A stretch of DNA of 22,285 bases. Origin: CAZULF01 sp964621215. Lineage in GTDB: Bacteria > Pseudomonadota > Gammaproteobacteria > UBA1113. This document shows positions 1 to 8,485 of the stretch, in pieces; position 1 is the first letter of the stretch; each line of letters begins with the position of its first letter. The notes beneath the pieces are model-generated. The model saw only the letters and a program-made list of their open reading frames with translations. It had not been told where the DNA came from and made no database searches. Where the stretch lies: positions 1 through 22,285 of the forward strand of contig CAZULF010000026.1 in assembly GCA_964621215.1 (NCBI GenBank), in the 5' to 3' direction. The translations under genes were made by a program, and so were the position numbers.

Positions 1-317
1 ACCTGTTGAGCATTAAGATTTTGCCAATCCGCAGAAAACTCCAAACCCACAAAAAGATATTGCCCCAATACCCTAGTGTAGCCAATATCGAAATTCCCTA
101 AAAATGATGTGTCTGTCATCTTTTTATTGATACTAGGATCGATGCCTATTATAGGCGTGGTTTCAATAAAAACATTTAAGTTAAGCGCTTGCTTCTGTTT
201 AAACGTTGCCTGACTCATTCCAATATCTGCACCGGCATAAAAACCATTGAATGGCGTAGCTAAAGCAGTCGAAGTGGCCAATAACATTGAGGTAAAGAGA
301 GTAGACTTTTTAAGCAT
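1..317 (-). CDS. Outer-membrane beta-barrel protein, N-terminal part (partial)
   Basis: The gene runs off the left edge; about 105 codons of its 5' end are present. The start ATG at 317-315 follows an AAGGAA ribosome site. The product begins MLKKSTLF and has a hydrophobic signal sequence ending in TALA (about residue 20). Mature sequence starts TPFNGFYAGADIG, an aromatic/glycine opening like the first strand of OmpA-like or opacity-type barrels. A later stretch, GYTRVLGQYLFVGLEFSA, alternates polar and hydrophobic residues as beta strands do. The next gene upstream (348-1154) has the same opening pattern, so the two are probably tandem paralogs separated by only 30 bases and may be co-transcribed. 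Family assignment is good; the specific function (porin, adhesin, structural) cannot be told. Confidence 0.8.
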   Translation of the reverse strand, partial: MLKKSTLFTSMLLATSTALATPFNGFYAGADIGMSQATFKQKQALNLNVFIETTPIIGIDPSINKKMTDTSFLGNFDIGYTRVLGQYLFVGLEFSADWQNLNAQQ

Positions 318-347
318 TTGATAAATTCCTTTTTTGTACGAAATTAA

Positions 348-1154
348 TTACGCGCCAAAATGGTAGTTAAAACCAAGCATAACCGTGTTATTGCGAAATC
401 TAAGTTTATCTTGTATTGAACCCATTGAACCTGCGGCTATAGGATCTACAACGCCATTGAGTAATACAGGCGCTGAATGAACTTTACCTGAATTAATTTG
501 TCCATAATTGGAATTGAGGTACTCTAGTTTTAGCGATAAGTGATCCATAAAGTAATGCTCTATTCCTAAGCCCAATCGTAAACCAACTTTATATGCTGCA
601 TCTTCATCAAAATTAACTTGATTGCCGGCTATACCTTGACCTTGAAAGTCCTCACGAAAATCAAGCGCGCCAGAGCTGGAGAAACGCCCCCATGTAGGAC
701 CAATTTTTCCATAAAGTAATGTGGTTTTATTGATGACAATACCTGGATTAAACGTCACGGCTAATTCATTTGATAGTTTTGCCTGTGTAGAATGGTTGTA
801 AACGATGTTAGTTGCAGGAGTTGGCAACACTGTAGAGGATCTTTTGCTTTCAATACTTTCAAATTGAGCAACCCCCTCTAAACCTAAATAATAGTGTTGC
901 GCAAAGACCATACCAAAACCCAGTTCCGGACCACCGATCCAACTGCTATCGGCATAATTACCTGCGCTATCTTGGGATATATGTTGAATTTCTGTACCTG
1001 CTACAATAATTAATTCATCAGTATTCTCATTGTTACTAACTTTTGCTTTGGTACCGCCGACTACGCCGCCGATATAAAAGCCATCAAAAGGTAATGCTGT
1101 TGCATTAAGGGAGAGCAGTGCGAGCGCACATGCTATTACAGTCTTCTTCATCAT
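348..1154 (-). CDS. OmpA-like outer-membrane beta-barrel protein
   Basis: 268 aa, probably exported and inserted in the outer membrane. Residues 1-20 form a signal peptide (MMKK, hydrophobic core, cleavage after NATA). The mature start LPFDGFYIGGVVGG is typical of the first strand of 8-stranded surface barrels, and the chain ends in a strand-like segment finishing NYHFGA, close to the aromatic C-terminal signature recognised by the Bam machinery. Motifs such as LRLGLGIEHYFMDHLSLKLE fit beta-hairpins facing lipid. An AAGGAA site lies upstream of a double ATG (1154 and 1151), either of which could be used. A perfect TTGACA -35 box lies upstream. It is paralogous to the truncated gene at 1-317. 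No enzymatic motif is visible; exact role unknown. Confidence 0.85.
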   Translation of the reverse strand: MMKKTVIACALALLSLNATALPFDGFYIGGVVGGTKAKVSNNENTDELIIVAGTEIQHISQDSAGNYADSSWIGGPELGFGMVFAQHYYLGLEGVAQFESIESKRSSTVLPTPATNIVYNHSTQAKLSNELAVTFNPGIVINKTTLLYGKIGPTWGRFSSSGALDFREDFQGQGIAGNQVNFDEDAAYKVGLRLGLGIEHYFMDHLSLKLEYLNSNYGQINSGKVHSAPVLLNGVVDPIAAGSMGSIQDKLRFRNNTVMLGFNYHFGA

Positions 1155-1193
1155 CTGTTCCTTGTTGAAAAATTCGATCCGTCACCTTCGCAT

Positions 1194-1222
1194 AAACTAT
1201 CTGTCTTTAATTGGGATGTCAA
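1194..1222 (-). promoter_or_regulatory. Candidate promoter of the barrel-protein genes
   Basis: Read on the minus strand, a perfect -35 box TTGACA (1222-1217) is followed after 17 bases by TAGTTT (1199-1194), a weak -10 with 3 of 6 consensus matches. A 15-base spacing to GATAGT is an alternative. It lies about 40 bases upstream of the start at 1154 and just past the terminator of the preceding gene, which is where a promoter is expected. Computed by eye only. Confidence 0.45.
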
Positions 1223-1240
1223 TAGGGCCTATTTTTTTAT

Positions 1241-1279
1241 AAAAAAAACCGCTTTAATCTTTCAATCAAAGCGGGTTTT
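1241..1279 (-). terminator. Rho-independent terminator of the RRM gene
   Basis: On the minus strand, CCGCTTT (1274-1268) pairs with AAAGCGG (1255-1249), extended by two further A-T pairs around a short loop, and is followed by an uninterrupted run of eight T (1248-1241). It begins about 29 bases after the stop codon of the RNA-binding protein gene. A run of T also follows on the plus strand, so it could act in both directions, but no plus-strand gene ends here. Confidence 0.85.
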
Positions 1280-1302
1280 TACTTAACTGAGAGGAAGTAA
1301 TC

Positions 1303-1596
1303 CTACCAGCGATCGCCACCGCGACCACCGCGAGCACCACCACCAGCGCGGTCGTCTCTTTCTTTAGCAATGCTAACTTTCAGGTTTCTGCCGCCAAATT
1401 CTTGGCCGTCCATTTGTAATGCAGCCTGCGCAGCAGATGCATCAACGAAAGTAACAAATCCGAACCCTTTTAATCTGCCTGTATCACGATCTTTCACTAG
1501 GAATAAATCAGTGATTTCACCGAAACGCGCAAACGCTGCACGAAGGTCTTTTTCTTCCATCTTGAACGGGAGATTCCCGATATAAATCTTATTCAT
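1303..1596 (-). CDS. Small glycine-rich RRM RNA-binding protein
   Basis: 97 aa with one RNA-recognition motif. RNP2 is IYIGNL at residues 4-9 and RNP1 is KGFGFVTF at residues 43-50, both with the aromatic residues that stack on RNA bases. The C-terminal tail (about residues 82-97) is rich in Gly and Arg with RGG-like repeats, as in bacterial Rbp proteins known from cyanobacteria and many proteobacteria, where they bind single-stranded RNA and are often cold- or stress-linked. The start ATG at 1596 has an AAGAG sequence about 5 bases upstream and a GAGG further off. A strong terminator follows. It is monocistronic and divergent from the repair genes at 1778. RNA binding is well supported; the target RNAs are unknown. 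Confidence 0.93.
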   Translation of the reverse strand: MNKIYIGNLPFKMEEKDLRAAFARFGEITDLFLVKDRDTGRLKGFGFVTFVDASAAQAALQMDGQEFGGRNLKVSIAKERDDRAGGGARGGRGGDRW

Positions 1597-1719
1597 TTGA
1601 CTCTTGTAACCTCAAAATAACCTAAAAAATCAGTATTAACTTCAGAGTAAGGATAACTCCCTGCGGTGAAAAAATACCTTGCCAGCTTGAGTTAGTCTGA
1701 TAACATACACTCAACCCAT

Positions 1720-1741
1720 TGCGATTGTAATTGAAATCGCA
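1720..1741. repeat. Short inverted repeat in the divergent spacer
   Basis: TGCGATT (1720-1726) and AATCGCA (1735-1741) are perfect reverse complements around an 8-base AT-rich centre, 37 bases upstream of the AddB-like start. A second, looser pair, TTGAGT (1687-1692) and ACTCAA (1709-1714), lies next to it. Either could be an operator in the 181-base spacer between the RRM gene and the repair genes; nothing else in the spacer was recognisable. Confidence 0.3.
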
Positions 1742-1777
1742 CCAACAAGCAAATTTTTACGGTTTCGCGAGAGTTAT

Positions 1778-4591
1778 ATGACGGCATCAACGCTATTTAG
1801 TCTGTTAGAACAAGGAGCTACACTTATTACCGTCAATCAACGCTTGGCGCGGCGGTTGATGCAATTATATGCAGATAGGCAACATCATCTCGGAAATCAA
1901 GCCTGGGCATCACCAGCAATCTTGCCGCTCTCAGCTTGGCTTAAACAGAGCTATCAACGAGCACTTAATAAGGGTCAGGCCAAATATACTATCCTCACTC
2001 CATTGCAAGAAACCTATCTTTGGCAGCACATTATTACATCGGCCATGCCTTCTGATGAGTTAACCAGCATTAACGAATGTGCCAAATTAGCCATGCAAGC
2101 CTGGAATATTCTGCAGCAGTGGCAAGTGACTCCTAACAGCTGTGAGTTTGAATGGCAGTATGATGCTCTTTTATTCGGCCAATGGGCACAGAAGTTTTCT
2201 GACTATTGCCAGGATAATAATCGGATTACACAAACTGGAATTGTCGATTGCCTGTGCGAATTACCTATTTCTGCGTGGTTGCCTGCCGAGACAAAACAAT
2301 TAGTTTTTGTGGGTTTTGATGAATTTACGCCACAAATACAATCACTACAGGAGCAACTGATACAACAAGGTATTCAAATTAAACAACAGGATTGGCAAAC
2401 GAATGCTCTGTACGTTGAAACCCGCGCTTATAAATCGGCAGAACAAGAGTTTTATGCGATGGCACAATGGGCTTATACACAATGGCAACAAGGTAAAACC
2501 AATATCGCATGTATTATCCCCGAGTTAGCGGATCAACGTGCCACAGTCAGTCGAATTTTTCATGAAGTTTTTTATACTAACGATTTATTTTATACCCTAC
2601 CACCGGCACCTTATTTCAATATTTCTGGTGGCGCGCCGCTGGCGTCATTTCCATTATTACAATGTATATTTGATTGTTTGAAATTATTAAAAACAGAAGT
2701 TCCTTATCCGCTGTTAAGTCGCGTCATTTGCTCACCTTTTATTGGCGAAGCTGAAACAGAATTTTGTGCGCGCGTTAATTTGGATGAAAATCTACGAAAA
2801 ATATTGGGATATCACACTTCGCTAGTCAATTGTTTAAATACATTACCACACTTATCTTTACAAACACCCAAATTACAAGAGCGGTTACAGGCTTTATTGC
2901 CACTGCAAGAACAAATCCGTCAGAAAAAATCCATCAACGAGTGGTTAAACTATCTGAATAGTGTGATTCAAGTCATTGGATGGCCTGGCGAACGCATTAT
3001 TAATAGCACGGAATACCAATTACTCAGTCAGTGGCAAACGGTATTAGCTGAAGTGGCTGAGGTTGGGCAATTGTTTCACGAAGCTTCGTCGTCCCGCGAT
3101 TTATTCGCGGGATCCAGAACGCGAGGAGACAACATGGATCCCGCGGACAAGCCGTGGGACGACGTGATTAGGCAATCGCGGGACGACGGGAGTTGGGGAT
3201 CAAAGGACAGCATGAAAAGAGATACAATATCTTTCAAAACGTTTTTTACCCTACTTTACGAAACCACAAGTCATCATGTGTTTCAAGCAAAAACATCCGA
3301 TGCGCCGGTGCAAGTATTAGGGATGTTAGAAGCTGCGGGTAGTGTGTTTGATTGTATTTGGATTGCAGGGCTCAATGATCAATCATGGCCGCCGCCCGCA
3401 AAACCTAATCCTTTCATTCCCATTTCATTGCAATTTCAATATTTAATGCCGCATGCTAATAGTGAACGTCAAACTATCTATAGCGAACGATTGATGTCAC
3501 GCTTTTTGCATTCAGCTCCGACCATTTATTTTAGCTACGCACTGTGGGATGCTGACCGTGAATTATCGCCAAGTCCTTTACTCGCGCCCTATTCTGAATC
3601 CGCTGTTAACTCTATTCAAGCTGAATGGTCATTGTTGCGCAAAATGACTGATTCTTCTATTTTAGAATCTTTAGTTGAGCCTGCTTTTCTACCTTTACAA
3701 GAAAATGAAAGAAAAGCGTCCTACAGCGCAGCTCTGCTAGAACAGCAAGCAAACTGTCCATTCCAAGCCTTCGCTAAACAACGTTTAAACGCTACCACCT
3801 TGGAATGGCCTAAACCAGGAATTGATGCTCGATTACGTGGTATTTTAGTCCATGATGTATTAGAGCAATTATGGGCGCAATGGCAGCATCAAACTCAACT
3901 GCATGCGCTTTCGCACGCAGAAATTGAGTCGCATATAACGAGCGCTGCTGATCAAAGTATAGCAAAACGTTTTTCTCCCAGCACTCGCAAGCGACATCAG
4001 CAATTGTTAACTTTAGAAAAAGAGCGACTAAAATTATTATTACATGAGTGGTTTGAAATAGAAAAGCGTCGCCAAGCCTTTGGCATATTTGCATTAGAGC
4101 ACAAGTTAACTTATGAATTAGCTGATTTGCATTTCTCATTACGCATTGATCGTATTGATCAAGCTGATGATGGCCAATGGATTATCATGGATTACAAAAC
4201 CGGCGCCGTTGATGTGAAACAATGGTTTGGCGAAGTCCCCAGTAAGCCACAGTTGTTATTATATGCCCTCGCATTTCCTGAAACTTTATCCGCTATTACT
4301 TTTGCACAAATCCGTCCAGGGGATATTGGTTTTGTTGGCGTCGCTGATGCAGATGTCTTACCCGCTATCAAACTGTTTGATGCAACCAAATTAAAAACCT
4401 CTGCAGCAACTTGGCTTGAACAATTAGCATTATGGCGGACTCAATTAGAAAAATTAGCCTACGATTTTTGTGCCGGTGATGTTGCTGTTCGCCCACTACA
4501 TGCAAACAAAACCTGCGAATATTGTCATTTACAGTCATTATGTCGTATTAATTCGCGCATAGCTACACAAGGAATTTCCGATGAAGAGTGA
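1778..4591 (+). CDS. AddB-like repair protein with PD-(D/E)XK nuclease and Fe-S cysteines
   Basis: 937 aa, resembling the 'probable DNA repair protein' family that partners a UvrD-type helicase, analogous to AddB of AddAB. The N-terminal half is a degenerate helicase-like domain with no visible Walker A motif. The C-terminal nuclease has a likely catalytic set H692 (in RGILVHDVLEQLW), D791 (in RIDRID), D805 and K807 (in MDYKTG). Four cysteines, C660 and C913-x2-C916-x5-C922, match the AddB iron-sulfur staple that closes the nuclease domain. The stop overlaps the next start by 11 bases, implying translational coupling with the helicase. Residues about 437-476 are a foreign GC-rich insertion (element at 3086-3189), in frame and without a stop. 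Expected action: processing double-strand DNA ends for recombination. Confidence 0.88.
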   Translation: MTASTLFSLLEQGATLITVNQRLARRLMQLYADRQHHLGNQAWASPAILPLSAWLKQSYQRALNKGQAKYTILTPLQETYLWQHIITSAMPSDELTSINECAKLAMQAWNILQQWQVTPNSCEFEWQYDALLFGQWAQKFSDYCQDNNRITQTGIVDCLCELPISAWLPAETKQLVFVGFDEFTPQIQSLQEQLIQQGIQIKQQDWQTNALYVETRAYKSAEQEFYAMAQWAYTQWQQGKTNIACIIPELADQRATVSRIFHEVFYTNDLFYTLPPAPYFNISGGAPLASFPLLQCIFDCLKLLKTEVPYPLLSRVICSPFIGEAETEFCARVNLDENLRKILGYHTSLVNCLNTLPHLSLQTPKLQERLQALLPLQEQIRQKKSINEWLNYLNSVIQVIGWPGERIINSTEYQLLSQWQTVLAEVAEVGQLFHEASSSRDLFAGSRTRGDNMDPADKPWDDVIRQSRDDGSWGSKDSMKRDTISFKTFFTLLYETTSHHVFQAKTSDAPVQVLGMLEAAGSVFDCIWIAGLNDQSWPPPAKPNPFIPISLQFQYLMPHANSERQTIYSERLMSRFLHSAPTIYFSYALWDADRELSPSPLLAPYSESAVNSIQAEWSLLRKMTDSSILESLVEPAFLPLQENERKASYSAALLEQQANCPFQAFAKQRLNATTLEWPKPGIDARLRGILVHDVLEQLWAQWQHQTQLHALSHAEIESHITSAADQSIAKRFSPSTRKRHQQLLTLEKERLKLLLHEWFEIEKRRQAFGIFALEHKLTYELADLHFSLRIDRIDQADDGQWIIMDYKTGAVDVKQWFGEVPSKPQLLLYALAFPETLSAITFAQIRPGDIGFVGVADADVLPAIKLFDATKLKTSAATWLEQLALWRTQLEKLAYDFCAGDVAVRPLHANKTCEYCHLQSLCRINSRIATQGISDEE
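3086..3189 (+). repeat. In-frame palindromic element, copy A (inside AddB-like gene)
   Basis: The left arm starts TCGTCGTCCCGCG (3086) and runs to GGGATCCAGAAC (3120). After a 13-base centre, the right arm ATGGATCCCGCGGACAAGCC to GGACGACG (3134-3164) is nearly its reverse complement. Each arm also folds on itself, e.g. CCCGCG-atttatt-CGCGGG. A further arm end, TCGCGGGACGACGG, follows at 3176-3189, with GGGACGACG repeated exactly 24 bases after the first. Translated product reads SSRDLF, GSRT, MDPADKP, DDVI: the same frame as copy B. The element is clearly more GC-rich than the gene around it. Confidence 0.9.
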
Positions 4592-7500
4592 TTTTAGTTT
4601 ACCGCCTGATATGGCGCAACGTCAGCAAGCACTGGATACGTCTGAATCGTTTATTGTGCAAGCCCCTGCAGGTTCTGGTAAAACCGAGTTATTAACTCGA
4701 CGTTACCTTGCATTATTAACCACTGTCAACGCACCCGAAGAAATTGTGGCAATTACTTTTACTCGTAAAGCTGCTAATGAAATGCGTGCTCGTATTATTA
4801 AAACTTTGCAATCAGCAAAAAAACCCGCCCCCGCTTCTGTACATGCTAAAAATAGTTGGGAATTAGCTGCACAAGTATTACAGCGAAGTCATGATTTACA
4901 CTGGCACTTATTAAAAAATCCCAACCGGTTACGCATAATGACTATTGATGCTCTCTGTGGCAATATTGTGAAGCAAATGCCGGTGTTATCTAAATTAGGC
5001 ATGCAACCACAAATTGCAGATAGTCCCGCTAATTTATACCAAAATGCCGTCAATCAATTATTAATTCACTTGGAAAATAAGGAATCGTCGTCCCGTGGCT
5101 TGTCCACGGGATCCAGAACGTATCGACACGAGATGGATCCCGCGGACAAGCCGCGGGACGACGTGATTGTGGAGCCGCGGGACGACGTGATTGTGGAGCC
5201 GCGGGACGACGTGATTATGGAGCCGCGGGACGACGTGATTGTGGAGCCGCGGGACGACGTGATTGTGGAGCCNNNNNNNNNNNNNNNNNNNNNNNNNNNN
5301 NNNNNNNNNNNNNNNNNNNNNNNNNNNNNNNNNNNNNNNNNNNNNNNNNNNNNNNNNNNNNNNNNNNNNNNNTGGAGCCGCGGGACGACGTGATTGTGGA
5401 GCCGCGGGACGACGTGATTGTGGAGCCGCGGGACGACGTGACTATAGAGTTGTTATCCGAGTTAACTAAATCAATCCACAGCATATTTAAGCACTTTAAT
5501 AATGATTTTGATAAAATCAATCGCTTGCTTGTTGCTATGTTAGCCTGTCGTGAGCAATGGCTACATTACGCAGTAAATCATAATTTAGATGCATTGCGTC
5601 TCAAACTGAATGAAAGTTTAGAGGCGGTAATTAGCGATGCGTTGACTATACTGGTGCAACAAGTGGAGCTTGACCGCAACTTTGCTGATTTATTACCTTC
5701 CATTTGTTTTGCAGCAAATAACCTTGCATTTGCCGGCACGGGGGAAAATATTGATGCCTGGCCTTCTGCTTCAGCACATGATATACCCGCATGGCAGCAA
5801 ATTGCTGATATCTTGCTAACTAAAGACGGCGAGTGGCGTAAACGTTTAGATAAAAACTGCGGTTTTCCTACCGATGCTAAAGTACAAAAACAGCGATATA
5901 TTGAATTGCTGGATAATCTAAAAACGAATATCGACCTACAACAGACGCTCCATAGGGTCCGCGCATTACCTGACTTAAACTATTACGCTGATAACTGGCC
6001 AACGGTAAAAGATTTGCTGGCCGTTTTGCGTTTATTAGTAGCTGAGTTACGTTTACAATTTGGTGAAAGTAATCGCGTAGATTTTATTGAAATTGCTTGC
6101 TCAGCTTTGGATGCTTTAGGCACACACGAACAACCCTCAGATCTATTATTATCATTAGATTGTCGTATACAACACTTGTTGATCGATGAATTTCAAGATA
6201 CTTCTGCCCTGCAGTTTCAACTACTCGAACGATTGACTATGGGATGGCAACCCAAAGATGGACGAACTTTGTTTTTAGTGGGTGACCCCATGCAATCAAT
6301 TTATCGTTTCCGACAAGCTGAAGTGGGATTGTTTATCAAAGCATGGCAGGAAGGCATTGGCTCAGTTGCGCTAACTCCACTACGTCTTACCGCTAACTTT
6401 CGTTCTGCTCCTGCTGTGGTTGAATGGGTTAATCAACATTTTGTGCATATATTTCCACAAAAAAGTGACATACCTAGTGGTGCCGTGGCTTATGTTGCTT
6501 CGAGTGCGGTAAGAACACCTGCGGATAGAGAGAATCCAGCTGGCGTGATGCTCCATCCACACTTTGAGGATAGCGTTGCGAATGAAGACGTGATTCGAAT
6601 TATCCAAACTGAGTTAGACACTCCTTCAGTAAATTCTATTGCTATTTTAGTCCGCTCACGCAAACACGCTGCAGCTATTTTGCCTTTATTACGCGCTGTA
6701 CGTATCCCTTATCAAGCTGTGGAAATCGAACAATTAGTTTTACGTCCTATTATTCAAGATTTGTTAGCATTAACTAAAGCGTTATTATTTCCGGCTGATC
6801 GCACCGCTTGGTTAGCGATTCTAAGAGCTCCGTGGTGTGGTCTAACTTTGCAAGATTTATTAACTTTAACCCAAACTCAACCTACAGGCTGTTTATGGCC
6901 TGCAGTTTTAAATTATAAGCAACAAGCACTAAGTGTGATTGGACAGCAAATATTAACTCGTATCGTCCCTATTTTAGATGTGGCTGTGACACAACGCTTT
7001 AGATATTCTTTGCGACAATGGATAGAACATACTTGGACTGCGCTCGGTGGACCCGCCTGTTTAGAACATTATGCGGATATGGCCGATTGCCAGGCATTTT
7101 TTGAGTTATTGGAAAAATATGAGGTTGCCGGTGGCCTATCGGATTTTCTGAATTTTGAAAATGAGTTAGCTCATTGTTATTCATCGCGAGCAGCGGAGGA
7201 AGATGCGCGCGTTAGTATCATGACGATTCATAAGTCGAAAGGGCTAGAGTTTGATGTGGTAATTTTACCTGCACTCCATGAAAAACCTCGCCACGATGAT
7301 AGCGATGTGTTGGTGTGGATGGATCAACCTCGCGGCAAACACGATAATGATTTATTATTAGCAACACGCAAAGCTGCTGGTGCTACGCAAGATAAGATGT
7401 ACACTTTTATTCGCAGCCAAGAAAAATGCAAAATGAATTATGAAAATGCACGTGTTTTATATGTAGCAACCACTCGCACACGACAACAATTGCATTTAGT

Positions 7501-8398
7501 TTTCACGGTAGAAGAAAATAAGCGTGAGCAAACCTTCAAAAAGCCTGCGGCAGAAAGTTTTTTGGATTTGTTGTGGGATGAGTTTGAGGGGACGTTACCT
7601 CATCTGCTCGCAATAAATATCTCTCGTCGTCCCGCGGCGGATATCTCTCGTCGTCCCGCGGCGGATATCTCTCGTCGTCCCGCGGCTTGTCCGCGGGATC
7701 CAGAACATGTCGAGGACCCCTGGATCCTGCGATCAAGTCGCGGGACGACGGAACTTGAGCCTCACACAGCAGAAACATATCGCCTATCAACCCAATGGCA
7801 GTTACCTGCAGAAACCCATATACCATCAGGATTAGCTGCCACACAAAACAAAGATTATGCATTTCAATATCAACCTGATATAGAGCGACGACAAGGGATA
7901 GTCATTCATCGTTTACTCCAAACTATTGCGATAGACAAAGATAACGTATGGCTCAACTTATCTAAAGCAGAAAAACTCTCTAGAATCACTCAATTGTGTT
8001 TAGCGGAAGGATTACCTAGCGACACGCCTAGCATTGCTACCATCAATACTGCCATAAACAACGTGTTGCACGACACCCGAGGTCAATGGTTGTTTAAACA
8101 ATTACAATCAGATAACGCACAAGTCGAATATGCGATTAATACGATGGAAAATGACGAGTTAAAACAGTTTGTGCTAGATGCCACCTTTATTGATGAACAC
8201 GGCGTGCGATGGATTGTAGATTATAAAACAGCTGCGTTGTCCGATGAGGGATTGGATTTCTTCTTGCAACAACAACGAGAGCATTACGCCATTCAATTAA
8301 CTAACTACGCAAATGTATTACAAAAAATGGAAGATCGACCGATTAAATTAGCGCTATACTTCCCTTTGCTGCCTGCTTGGGTTGAGTGGGAACATTAA
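4581..8398 (+). CDS. AddA/RecB-like UvrD-family helicase-nuclease, spanning an assembly gap
   Basis: About 1,270 aa, depending on true gap size. The start ATG follows AAGGA and overlaps the upstream stop by 11 bases. Superfamily 1 helicase motifs appear in order: Walker A APAGSGKT (residues 28-35), Ia ITFTRKAA, Walker B DEFQDT (about 6184), III VGDPMQSIYRFRQAE, IV TANFRSAP, V TIHKSKGLEFD, VI VLYVATTRTR. A C-terminal RecB-type nuclease follows with GIVIHRLL and VDYKTA (Asp at 8219, Lys at 8225). It should unwind and degrade broken DNA ends with the AddB-like partner. Two foreign palindromic elements interrupt it in frame: one near residue 169 in the early helicase domain, and one (7617-7751) in the linker between helicase and nuclease. 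The reading frame as printed shifts at the 100-N gap, but repeat units on both sides are read in the same codon phase (VEPRDDVI), so I treat this as one intact gene. Confidence 0.85.
5085..5443 (+). repeat. In-frame palindromic element, copy B, with 24-bp tandem array
   Basis: A full palindrome (left arm from TCGTCGTCCCGTGG at 5085, centre near 5120-5132, right arm ATGGATCCCGCGGACAAGCC onward) is followed by tandem 24-bp units starting at 5169, 5193, 5217, 5241 and 5265 and, past the gap, at about 5372, 5396 and 5420. The unit is GTGGAGCCGCGGGACGAC followed by GTGATT, coding VEPRDDVI. The unit at 5217 has ATG in place of GTG; otherwise the complete units before the gap look identical. The array seems to have grown from the outer end of the right arm, which already carries GCCGCGGGACGACGTGATT. 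Confidence 0.92.
5273..5372. other. Assembly gap of exactly 100 N inside the tandem array
   Basis: One hundred N sit inside the 24-bp repeat array. A unit starts at 5265 before the gap and the first unit after it would start at 5372, a distance of 107, which is a multiple of neither 24 nor 3. A length of exactly 100 is a common placeholder for unknown gap size, so the true array length is not known from this sequence. Confidence 0.95.
7617..7751 (+). repeat. In-frame palindromic element, copy C, with 24-bp tandem copies of the left arm
   Basis: Units of 24 bp begin at 7617, 7641 and 7665 (ATATCTCTCGTCGTCCCGCG then GCGG in the first two); the third runs on into the complete left arm CTTGTCCGCGGGATCCAGAAC. 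After a 14-base centre comes a diverged right arm ending CGCGGGACGACGG (7751). Here the tandem growth is at the left side, opposite to copy B, yet with the same 24-bp period. It is translated as ISRRPAAD repeats then CPRDPE, a different reading frame from copies A and B although the element has the same orientation. Confidence 0.9.
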
Positions 8399-8401
8399 AT
8401 A

Positions 8402-8477
8402 CTACAGCTTGCTCGTGGGGTCATTTGTTATAGAAAGAATCACCTCACTAAGGTTCAACCCCACGGGCAAGCTGTAG
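8402..8477. repeat. 76-bp palindrome after the helicase gene
   Basis: CTACAGCTTGCTCGTGGGGT (8402-8421) and ACCCCACGGGCAAGCTGTAG (8458-8477) are reverse complements at 19 of 20 positions, with a 36-base AT-rich centre. It begins four bases after the helicase stop, so the transcript would fold into a long hairpin there. No T-run follows, so it is not a standard terminator. It looks like a second dispersed palindrome family. Confidence 0.8.
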
Positions 8478-8485
8478 CAATCAAA

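Noticed and set aside
3810..4389. Minus-strand open frames inside the AddB-like gene
   Set aside because: They lie opposite the conserved nuclease domain and have no family features or start signals.
5273..5393. Frameshift or pseudogene in the helicase after the N run
   Set aside because: Repeat units on both sides are read in the same codon phase (VEPRDDVI); only the arbitrary 100-N gap length creates the shift, and all downstream helicase and nuclease motifs are intact.
5169..5443. CRISPR array
   Set aside because: The 24-bp units are directly adjacent with no variable spacers, lie inside a coding frame, and no cas genes are present.
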